Of a stretch of 13,108 nucleotides of DNA, positions 6,453-13,108 are shown piece by piece. The translations under genes were made by a program, and so were the position numbers. This stretch comes from an uncultured Clostridia bacterium (lineage in GTDB: Bacteria > Bacillota > Clostridia > TANB77 > CAG-508): the NCBI GenBank assembly GCA_948678575.1, contig CAPPGO010000019.1, positions 1 to 13,108 of the forward strand. Reading direction: 5' to 3'. Positions within the stretch are counted from its first letter, which is position 1. Every line of letters begins with the position of its first letter. The notes under the pieces were generated by a model that was given only the letters and a program-made list of their open reading frames with translations, did not search any database and was not told where the DNA came from.

Positions 6453-7997
6453 TTATTTTGCATAATCGATTACACGAGATTCTCTAATAACATTTACTTT
6501 AATTTGTCCTGGATATTCCATTTCATTCTCAACTCGTTTTGCAACTTCTCTTGCCATTATTACCATATCACTGTCTGATACTTTGTCTGGTTTTACAACT
6601 AATCTTACTTCACGACCAGCTTGAATTGCAAATGATTTTTCAACACCTTCAAATGAATCTGCAATTTCTTCTAACTTCTCTAATCTCTTAATATAAGATT
6701 CCAAAGTTTCTCTTCTAGCACCTGGTCTTGAAGCTGATATCGCATCAGCAGCTTGTACAAGGACAGCTTCTAGTGATTGAGGTTCAACATCTCCATGATG
6801 TGCTGCTACTGCATTAATAATTAAATCATTTTCTTTATATTTCTTTAATACATCAACACCAATTTCAACATGAGTTCCTTCCATATCATGATCTAATGCT
6901 TTTCCAATATCATGTAATAAACCAGCTCTTCTAGCTAATTTGGGATTTAATCCAAGTTCATCTGCCATAATTCTTGCTAAATTTGCAACTTCCATTGAGT
7001 GATTTAAAACATTTTGTCCATAACTTGTTCTATATTTTAATTTTCCTATTAACTTAATTAAATCTGGATGTAAATTATTAACACCTGCTTCTAATGCCGC
7101 TCTTTCACCTTCTGATTTAATTTCAGCCTCAATTTCTTCTTTGGCTTTTTCAACCATTTCTTCAATTTTAGCTGGGTGAATTCTTCCGTCATCAATAAGT
7201 TTTTCCAAAGTACGTTTAGCAACTTCTCTTCTTAATGGATCAAATCCAGATATGATAACTGCTTCTGGTGTATCATCAATTATTAAATCAATACCAGTAA
7301 GTGTTTCAAGAGTTTTAATATTTCTACCTTCTCTACCAATTATTCTACCTTTCATTTCGTCATTTGGAAGTGAAACAACTGATACTGTTGTTTCAGAAGT
7401 ATGGTCTGCTGCACATTTTTGAATTGCAAAGCTTACAATTTCTCTAGCATTTTTTGTAGCATCTTCTTTTGCTTTTAATTCCAAATCTTTAATTAAAGTT
7501 GCTTTTTCGTTTGAGATTTCTCTGTCTAATTCATTTAACAATTGCTCTTTTGCTTGCTCTTCTGTTAATCCTGATATTCTTTGTAATTCTTCACGTTCCT
7601 TAGCAACTGCTTGTTCAAGTTCTTGTTTTTTTTCTTCGTTTTCTGCAAATCTCTTTTCTAATTCTTTTTCTTTACCTTCAAAAATAAGAGTTCTTTTTTC
7701 AAGATTTTCTTCTTTTTGAATTAATCTTTTTTCTTGTACTTGAATGTCGCCTCTTCTTTCTTTAATCTCTTTATCTAATTCATTTCTTATTTGAAGAACT
7801 TCTTCTTTCGCTTTTATAAGTTCTTCTTTTCTTATGTTTTCAGCTTCTACCTTAACATTCTCAATTAATCTGCTTGCTTCTCTTTCTGCACTTTGAATTT
7901 TTGATTCTGCAATTCTTTTTCTTACAATTATACCTACTGGTATAAAAATTACAGCTGAGATTAGAATAGTGGCAACAACAATTAAAAAGTTTGACAT
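6453..7997 (-). CDS. rny: Ribonuclease Y
   Basis: An endoribonuclease of 514 residues (family length about 520) that starts mRNA decay at the membrane in Firmicutes. Residues 1-25 form an N-terminal membrane anchor. Residues about 27-200 are a long charged coiled coil rich in Glu and Lys. A KH RNA-binding domain follows at about 205-265, with GRIIGREGRN at 217-226. The HD domain covers about 325-425: H333, the diagnostic HD pair H362-D363 in LLHDIGKA, and HH at 400-401. A conserved C-terminal part ends in RVIDYAK. All catalytic residues seen are intact. The ATG is preceded by GAGGT with 8 nt spacing. It has its own promoter, an AT-rich leader of about 95 nt and a terminator, so it is probably monocistronic. 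Confidence 0.97.
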   Translation of the reverse strand: MSNFLIVVATILISAVIFIPVGIIVRKRIAESKIQSAEREASRLIENVKVEAENIRKEELIKAKEEVLQIRNELDKEIKERRGDIQVQEKRLIQKEENLEKRTLIFEGKEKELEKRFAENEEKKQELEQAVAKEREELQRISGLTEEQAKEQLLNELDREISNEKATLIKDLELKAKEDATKNAREIVSFAIQKCAADHTSETTVSVVSLPNDEMKGRIIGREGRNIKTLETLTGIDLIIDDTPEAVIISGFDPLRREVAKRTLEKLIDDGRIHPAKIEEMVEKAKEEIEAEIKSEGERAALEAGVNNLHPDLIKLIGKLKYRTSYGQNVLNHSMEVANLARIMADELGLNPKLARRAGLLHDIGKALDHDMEGTHVEIGVDVLKKYKENDLIINAVAAHHGDVEPQSLEAVLVQAADAISASRPGARRETLESYIKRLEKLEEIADSFEGVEKSFAIQAGREVRLVVKPDKVSDSDMVIMAREVAKRVENEMEYPGQIKVNVIRESRVIDYAK

Positions 7998-8099
7998 AAT
8001 TGTTTACCTCTTTTCTATTAAATTTTCAATGTACAAATAAATTATTTTATAAGCATTTCCTATTTATATAATTTATATTGTATTTTTTCCTACTATATT

Positions 8100-8128
8100 A
8101 TTTTATATGTATTTATATCAACTGTCAA
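8100..8128 (-). promoter_or_regulatory. Sigma-A promoter of rny
   Basis: On the minus strand, TTGACA (8128-8123) and TAAAAT (8105-8100) are separated by 17 nt. The predicted start is near 8093, leaving a leader of about 95 nt before the ATG. The leader is A/T-rich, with no hairpin or riboswitch motif that I can recognise. Confidence 0.7.
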
Positions 8129-8141
8129 GTGTTTTTTATGT

Positions 8142-8185
8142 AAAACGGATTAGAATAGTATTTTTACTTTTCTAATCCGCTTTTT
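8142..8185 (-). terminator. Terminator hairpin after xerD
   Basis: Read on the minus strand, a stem built on CGGATTAGAA/TTCTAATCCG (10 bp, extended by a G-T pair and A-T pairs) encloses an inner AGTA/TACT stem and ends in TTTT. It starts immediately after the xerD stop codon and lies 14 nt before the rny -35, so it separates the two transcription units. The T-tract is short, so some read-through is possible. Confidence 0.75.
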
Positions 8186-8186
8186 A

Positions 8187-9068
8187 TTATGCTCTTGGAT
8201 GAGCTTTATTATATATATCTTTTAAGTTTTCTTTTTGAAATTGCATATATACTTGTGTTGATGAAATATCAGAATGTCCAAGCATTGATTGAACAGCTTT
8301 TATTTCTGCACCATTTTGTAAAAGATGTGTTGCAAAAGAATGTCTTAAAACATGAGGTGTAATATCTTTTGAAATATGTGCTTGCTCTTTATAGAATTTT
8401 ACAATTTTCCAAAATCCTTGTCTTGTTAATCTTTTACCATTTACATTAACAAATAGTGCTTCTGTTTTATCGTCTTTTATTAAAATTGGTCTTGATTTTT
8501 CAATGTATTCAATTAATGCTTTCATTGAAATTGAACCTAATGGAATATTTCTCTTTTTAAAACCACTATTGCAAACTACCAAAGACTCTTTTATATTTAC
8601 ATCTGAAATATTTAATGAAATAATTTCTGTAACTCTCATACCAGTAGCATAAGCAAATTCTAACATTGCTTTATCTCTAATTCCTTTTAAATCTACATTA
8701 CTTGGTTGTTCTAATAGTAATTCTACTTCTTTTGCTGTTAATATGCTAGGAACTTTTTTCTCTACTTTTGGTGATTGAATTCCAACAGTAGGATCTCTCT
8801 TAATTTTTTTAGTTCTTACTAGATATGTATAGAAAGATCTAATTGTAGCTAAATTTCTTGAAATTGTTGAAGTTTTTTTATTAAGATCTTTTAAATGATT
8901 AAAATATTCATCTATATCATCACTATCTACTTTTAGATAGTTTATTTTATTTTCTTCAATGTATTCTTGATATTGCAATATATCTCTTTTGTATGATTGT
9001 AAAGTATTGCTTGATAATTTCTTATCATTCTCTAAAAAGTCTAAAAATAGTTTGATTTGTTTTTCCAT
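8187..9068 (-). CDS. xerD: Site-specific tyrosine recombinase XerD
   Basis: A tyrosine recombinase of 293 residues from the ATG at 9068. An N-terminal SAM-like DNA-binding domain (about 1-85) precedes the catalytic domain. Visible catalytic residues are R145 (GMRVTE), the beta-hairpin lysine in FKKRNIPL, H239 and R242 (HVLRHSFATHLL), H265 (LGHSDISST) and the nucleophile Y274 (TQVYMQF). The C-terminus HPRA and the length fit XerD rather than a phage integrase. With its partner XerC or CodV it resolves chromosome dimers at dif. An upstream ATG at 9092 would add eight residues; both have a comparable Shine-Dalgarno sequence at 9 nt (GGAG here, AGGA there), but family alignment favours MEKQIKLFLDF as the N-terminus. 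It follows spoIIM on the same strand and has a promoter in the spacer. Confidence 0.92.
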   Translation of the reverse strand: MEKQIKLFLDFLENDKKLSSNTLQSYKRDILQYQEYIEENKINYLKVDSDDIDEYFNHLKDLNKKTSTISRNLATIRSFYTYLVRTKKIKRDPTVGIQSPKVEKKVPSILTAKEVELLLEQPSNVDLKGIRDKAMLEFAYATGMRVTEIISLNISDVNIKESLVVCNSGFKKRNIPLGSISMKALIEYIEKSRPILIKDDKTEALFVNVNGKRLTRQGFWKIVKFYKEQAHISKDITPHVLRHSFATHLLQNGAEIKAVQSMLGHSDISSTQVYMQFQKENLKDIYNKAHPRA

Positions 9069-9104
9069 TGCTCGTTTCTCCAATCTATACATTTTTTAAA
9101 GTCC

Positions 9105-9131
9105 TATGTAAAGTTCAATCAAATTTACATA
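9105..9131 (-). promoter_or_regulatory. Inverted repeat in the xerD leader
   Basis: TATGTAAA (9105-9112) and TTTACATA (9124-9131) form a perfect 8-bp inverted repeat with an 11-nt spacer. It lies just downstream of the predicted transcription start of xerD (near 9136) and ends close to the AGGA that would serve the upstream ATG. It could be an operator or an mRNA hairpin affecting translation. Confidence 0.4.
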
Positions 9132-9142
9132 AGACATATATT

Positions 9143-9171
9143 GTTATATCAAATTACTTGCAAAATGTAAA
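9143..9171 (-). promoter_or_regulatory. Promoter of xerD in the spoIIM-xerD spacer
   Basis: On the minus strand, TTTACA (9171-9166) is 17 nt from TATAAC (9148-9143), with a TG one base before the -10 (extended -10). Each hexamer matches consensus at 5 of 6 positions. It starts 6 nt after the spoIIM stop codon, so xerD can be expressed independently of spoIIM. Confidence 0.6.
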
Positions 9172-9176
9172 GCGTT

Positions 9177-9791
9177 TTAGACAAATTTTTTTACAAAAAT
9201 CAATAAATTTGTCGATAGATATACTTCTATTATGCTTGATATTACTACTAAAGTCATTGAAATTAACATAATTATAGTGTGTCTTAAAAGTTCTTGCTTT
9301 GCATTTGCTAAATTTTTAGTAATTCTTATGTAAAGTTTAATCCCACTTTCTGCTAATAAAAATATCGCTGGAATATAAATTATATTTTGCAATAACAAAG
9401 ATGCAAATACAAATATACTACCACTTTTTCCACCTAGTGTTACTATAATTGCTGAAATTGTATATCCTAATGAGAAACCTTTATATAACACACAGAAATA
9501 TACAAACACACTTCCAATTATCGTACATCCTAAAAACCACATTAATAGAATAAATATTGCATTTTGCTTAATACTTTTCAGTAAGCATTGACGCATATTT
9601 ACATTATTTGTACTTTGCAAATTCTCACGAATTGAATTTACATAAGAATTTATTTCTAATATTCCACTTTCAGCAGTATGATTTATTAAGAAAATTCCCA
9701 ATAACATACCAATAAAAAATACAATTAAAATAATTAAAAAATTCTTTTTATTACTTAGTAAGTAGTTATATAATACACCTTTACCTGCCAT
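9177..9791 (-). CDS. spoIIM: Stage II sporulation protein M
   Basis: An integral membrane protein of 204 residues from the ATG at 9791. About five membrane segments are visible: NFLIILIVFFIGMLLGIFL near the N-terminus, AIFILLMWFLGCTIIGSVFV, GYTISAIIVTLG, FVFASLLLQNIIYIPAIFLL and TIIMLISMTLVVISSIIEVY. This is the SpoIIM/DUF95 pattern. In spore formers SpoIIM holds SpoIIP and SpoIID in a complex that remodels septal peptidoglycan during engulfment in the mother cell. An in-frame ATG at 9833 lies inside the preceding terminator and has no Shine-Dalgarno sequence, whereas the ATG at 9791 is preceded by AAAGGA with 6 nt spacing, so the shorter form is chosen. It is followed by xerD. Confidence 0.93.
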   Translation of the reverse strand: MAGKGVLYNYLLSNKKNFLIILIVFFIGMLLGIFLINHTAESGILEINSYVNSIRENLQSTNNVNMRQCLLKSIKQNAIFILLMWFLGCTIIGSVFVYFCVLYKGFSLGYTISAIIVTLGGKSGSIFVFASLLLQNIIYIPAIFLLAESGIKLYIRITKNLANAKQELLRHTIIMLISMTLVVISSIIEVYLSTNLLIFVKKFV

Positions 9792-9833
9792 CTTTTTTCC
9801 TTTCGCCTTTGTAAATTGTATTCTGTAAATCAT

Positions 9834-9891
9834 AAAAAAGAACTAAAATCTAAAGAGCAAGAGAATTTTTCTTCTCTTGCTTCAATTTTAG
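9834..9891 (-). terminator. Rho-independent terminator after the RCC1-repeat gene
   Basis: Read on the minus strand, AGCAAGAGAA/TTCTCTTGCT is a perfect 10-bp stem with a 6-nt loop. An outer stem CTAAAAT/ATTTTAG extends it across a small internal loop, and a T-rich run follows. It ends the transcription unit of the large RCC1-repeat gene, so spoIIM needs its own promoter. Confidence 0.85.
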
Positions 9892-9920
9892 ATACTTCGT
9901 TCGTTTTTATTACTCCAATA

Positions 9921-12900
9921 TTATATTTCTAGTTCAGGACATTCTACCCATTCAAATGCTGTACGATAACGAGAATTTGCACCTTTTCTTGTTGAACCTT
10001 TCCATCTACCTAATACACCATATTGATTTGTTCCTGTTCCCCAAACTGTTCCATCATTTTTTACTGCTATAATATATCCTGACCCAGCAACTATATAATT
10101 AACATTTGAAATACCTAAATCTTTTATGTCATTACTATATACAGTATCAGTTGAATTTATACCTAGACCAGTTGCTGTTCCCCAACCATATACTTTTCCA
10201 CTTTCAGTCAATACAAAATGATTTCCAGACCACTCGTATTGCAATATTTTCTCATTATTAAATTCACCAGTAAATTCTACATAATCAGTATTGCTATAAT
10301 GTCCTGCCATCATATTAGAATCATCTCCTGCATACCACAATTTTCCATTTTCATCTATAACCTTACTTGTTCTACCCTGTGGAAAAAAGTCCACAATTTT
10401 TCCTATACTCGAATTAGACTTATATAAAGTTGTTGAATCAACAGCATTACTCATTTTCCAACGATTCCATGATCCCCAAGCATATACTTCACCATTATTT
10501 TTCTGCAAAATTCTACTAACACTCTTTATTGAATAATCTCTAACATCAGTTACTACTACATTATTATATTTAACTGGTTGAAAATCAGTTATCGCAATTG
10601 TTCCAATATTATCAATACCTAATCCATAATAATAATTATTGCCATCAGTATTTTCACCAGTAACATATAATTTTCCATCTGTTGTTAATATTCCACATAT
10701 TAAATCTCCAAATTGTATTTTTTTAGCTTTCCCTTTTATCTCACTCTGTGTTATCTCTGTAAATTTTTTTACTTTTTGATTAGTTGAATAGTTCAAGCCT
10801 AAGTGTTTTGAATTCTCACCTGCTACATACACTCTACCATCAAAATCTACATATCCATAAGAAGCTCCTACTTCAAATTGTGCAACATTAGTTGCTACTA
10901 AAACCCAATTCTTTTCTAATATGTTATTTCTAAATAATATATTACTATTTCCTAACATATATATATTTCCATCTGTTCCTATATATGTAAGATTATATTT
11001 ACCATTAGATGTTGTTCCTTTTTCCAAAGTTCCTAAATTAGAATTTCCACCATAAAAACTATTTATTTTAGGGAAACTTTTTGCATAAGTACCAGTGCTT
11101 AAATTAACACAGCCTATAATCGTTTCAGTCCAATCACTTCCAAGTCCCATACTAGAATAATGACCACTAGCATAAATTGTTCCATCATTTAACAAATAGA
11201 AAATACAATTACCTGCATTTTGAACTTCTTTTAAATTACTAGTATTAAATGATACTGTTAATTGATGCATTAAATAGTCCGTTGTTGTTTCTCCAAAAAC
11301 TAAGCTTGGAGAAGTACTAGTTCCCCAAATGGTTCCATCTGTTGCTAATCCCACCAAACAACTTCCTTGTCCCCAAATATGTGAAAAAGTTTTATTTTTT
11401 ATATCTCCTCTATTTTTTAGAGTTCCATTTTCAACACCAGAACCTATCCATCCAGAACCTACTCCTCTACCAGCATATCCACATTGCACGATTTGACCAT
11501 TATGAAGTAAGAATATAGCTCCATGACTCCATGTAGAACCTTCTTTTATTTGAGTAGCTATATTTTGACCATCATTACCATCCCAAATTCTTGAAAAAGT
11601 TTCATAAGAAGTCTTTTTAATTTCACCTAAGCCCCATCCCGTTTGAGGTCCAGCATAAAAGAATTTATTATTATTACTCCATTCTTGTGTACCAATAGTT
11701 ACTGAACTTGGTGAATTATTGTACCAAATAGTAATTCCATACCAAGAATCACCACCAGCCGAAATTTGGTATATATTTTTAGGATCTGAAAAAGTACATG
11801 GAGTAAGTTTTTCAACTAAATTATTATGTCCTAATCCACAACTATATTTGTCATTTTTTCCGGCAACATATAAAAGATTATCATTTGTTACAACAAATAA
11901 CCATGAGCCTATATCAAATACATTGTACACAGACTTACTTCCAGTTACTTTTCCAGAATTATCCATATTACCACCAACATTTATTTGTACAGGTTCTCTA
12001 CCCGTATATATAACTTGTTGCTCTTGTGTTAATCCCAATTTATTATAACTATTAGTTCCCCATGCCCATAAGTTTCCATCATTATCAATAACATACATTG
12101 TACCACTACCATGAATTATTTTACTAACACTTGGAATTTCTGATGGAATTGTGAATTTTTGAAAAACTGTACTATCTATTTTATCCATCTCTTCTTGGCT
12201 AGTTTGTAGACCTATGCCTTTTAAGCCCTTACCATATAATCTACCATCATTATACAATTTATATATATTAGTAGTATAAGGACTTGTAATAAATCTAAAA
12301 CTATTCTCATCAAAATTAGGATTTTCTACTTTATTTGCTGGGTCTACTATTTGTCCACTTTCATTTATATAATTTCCATCTGAATCCATCAAATATTTTG
12401 ATTTACCATCATATTCATTAGCTAATGGTCTACCACCAGCTGGTCCAATATTTTCTGAATCTGCATATATTGGTGGTGTTTTATCTCCACTATTTATTAA
12501 ATTTAACATTAGCAAACTGTGAACATCGACACCTTTTATTTTTTGTCCTTCAACTCTATATATAATATCATTAGTTACATCTATTAAATATGTATTGTCA
12601 CTTTCATAGCCAATTGCATCTAAATCCAAAACATATAAATCTAAAACACTTGATCCCATTCCATATAAATCACCTAAAAAATACTCATTAAATGATTCTG
12701 TTGATGATGTTATAGCATCAATTGGAGGTTCTTCTCCATATTCTGCCCATAATCTATAATACGCAATTTCTCCATATAATCTTCCAGTTTTACTGTCATT
12801 AATTAAATTTGTACTAGCTATATTTTTCGTTGGACGCGTTTTGTCGTCTAAATCATTAATTTTATTTCCAGCACACCATATATCATAAGCTTCTTGTACT

Positions 12901-13108
12901 GCTATTAAATCTGATAATAATGTAGTTGTTGTAGCTCTACCAATAATGCCATCTTCACCAACAATAGCATTAATTGATACACCTGCTAAAATTAGCATTA
13001 CTATAATTGAAATAACTAATGCAACTAAGGTTATTCCGTTTTGCTTGTTTAATAAATTCGTTTTTTGTTTTCCTTCTGTTTCTCTTTTGTTTACACATTT
13101 TCTTTTTC
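9921..13108 (-). CDS. Prepilin-like secreted protein with RCC1 beta-propeller repeats (5' end outside window)
   Basis: The frame is open to the right edge, so 1,061 codons are visible and the true start lies beyond 13108. The ATG at 12998 falls inside the hydrophobic segment and is not the likely start. The visible N-terminus is basic, then NKQNGITLVALVISI and a hydrophobic helix ending in LILAGVSI: a type IV prepilin-like leader, but with Ala instead of the canonical Glu at position +5 after the Gly. A pilin-like globular part follows, including YLIDVTNDIIYRVEG (about 137-151 counting from that ATG). From about residue 240 to the end come some 13 RCC1-like blades with DNDGNLWAWGTNSYNKLG-type motifs. 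RCC1 propellers usually bind proteins; a surface adhesin or pilus-tip role is an inference. No sortase motif or SLH domain is present. A terminator follows. Confidence 0.85.
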   Translation of the reverse strand, partial: KRKCVNKRETEGKQKTNLLNKQNGITLVALVISIIVMLILAGVSINAIVGEDGIIGRATTTTLLSDLIAVQEAYDIWCAGNKINDLDDKTRPTKNIASTNLINDSKTGRLYGEIAYYRLWAEYGEEPPIDAITSSTESFNEYFLGDLYGMGSSVLDLYVLDLDAIGYESDNTYLIDVTNDIIYRVEGQKIKGVDVHSLLMLNLINSGDKTPPIYADSENIGPAGGRPLANEYDGKSKYLMDSDGNYINESGQIVDPANKVENPNFDENSFRFITSPYTTNIYKLYNDGRLYGKGLKGIGLQTSQEEMDKIDSTVFQKFTIPSEIPSVSKIIHGSGTMYVIDNDGNLWAWGTNSYNKLGLTQEQQVIYTGREPVQINVGGNMDNSGKVTGSKSVYNVFDIGSWLFVVTNDNLLYVAGKNDKYSCGLGHNNLVEKLTPCTFSDPKNIYQISAGGDSWYGITIWYNNSPSSVTIGTQEWSNNNKFFYAGPQTGWGLGEIKKTSYETFSRIWDGNDGQNIATQIKEGSTWSHGAIFLLHNGQIVQCGYAGRGVGSGWIGSGVENGTLKNRGDIKNKTFSHIWGQGSCLVGLATDGTIWGTSTSPSLVFGETTTDYLMHQLTVSFNTSNLKEVQNAGNCIFYLLNDGTIYASGHYSSMGLGSDWTETIIGCVNLSTGTYAKSFPKINSFYGGNSNLGTLEKGTTSNGKYNLTYIGTDGNIYMLGNSNILFRNNILEKNWVLVATNVAQFEVGASYGYVDFDGRVYVAGENSKHLGLNYSTNQKVKKFTEITQSEIKGKAKKIQFGDLICGILTTDGKLYVTGENTDGNNYYYGLGIDNIGTIAITDFQPVKYNNVVVTDVRDYSIKSVSRILQKNNGEVYAWGSWNRWKMSNAVDSTTLYKSNSSIGKIVDFFPQGRTSKVIDENGKLWYAGDDSNMMAGHYSNTDYVEFTGEFNNEKILQYEWSGNHFVLTESGKVYGWGTATGLGINSTDTVYSNDIKDLGISNVNYIVAGSGYIIAVKNDGTVWGTGTNQYGVLGRWKGSTRKGANSRYRTAFEWVECPELEI

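Noticed and set aside
8187..9068. Reading the tyrosine recombinase as an integrase of a mobile element.
   Set aside because: Length, the C-terminal HPRA, the spoIIM neighbour and the absence of attachment repeats or phage genes all fit housekeeping XerD.
9792..9833. The longer start of spoIIM at 9833.
   Set aside because: That ATG lies next to the terminator T-run and lacks a Shine-Dalgarno sequence, while the ATG at 9791 has AAAGGA at good spacing and matches the family N-terminus.

Overview
The window is AT-rich (visibly around 30% G+C or less) and every recognisable gene lies on the minus strand. It therefore reads in transcription order from the right edge to the left. A sporulation sigma factor (SigH), an engulfment membrane protein (SpoIIM), RNase Y, an S-layer-homology surface protein and a pilin-like secreted protein together point to a spore-forming low-GC Firmicute of the Clostridia. 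The species cannot be named from the sequence. No plasmid, phage, IS or CRISPR signature was seen.

Layout, right to left. (1) 9921-13108: a very large extracellular protein, cut by the right edge, with a prepilin-like N-terminus and a long run of RCC1-type beta-propeller repeats; a strong hairpin terminator follows it. (2) 8187-9791: spoIIM and xerD, separated by a short spacer with its own promoter, then a terminator. (3) 6453-8128: rny (RNase Y) with a good sigma-A promoter, a leader of about 95 nt and a terminator. (4) 5459-6387: sigH behind a perfect-consensus sigma-A promoter and a perfect Shine-Dalgarno sequence, then a structured spacer and a tRNA-Thr(GGU) with its own terminator. (5) 3807-5324: a stand-alone adenine-specific DNA methyltransferase with no restriction partner in view. 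(6) 3431-3806: a 376-base spacer full of inverted repeats. (7) 227-3482: a secreted protein of 1,049 residues with a FIVAR-like helical segment, nine Ig-like repeats and three C-terminal SLH domains, with its own promoter and terminator. (8) 1-81: promoter, inverted repeat, Shine-Dalgarno and start codon of a further minus-strand gene whose body lies outside the window.

How they fit together. The centre (spoIIM, xerD, rny, sigH, tRNA-Thr) is conserved housekeeping and sporulation machinery: engulfment, chromosome dimer resolution, mRNA decay and entry into sporulation. The flanks are accessory envelope genes: an adhesin-like pilin/propeller protein on one side and a wall-anchored Ig-repeat protein on the other. 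The adenine methyltransferase sits between core and accessory parts. The best leads for something undescribed are the pilin/RCC1 architecture, the structured spacer at 3431-3806, and the solitary methyltransferase. None of these proves a new system from sequence alone.
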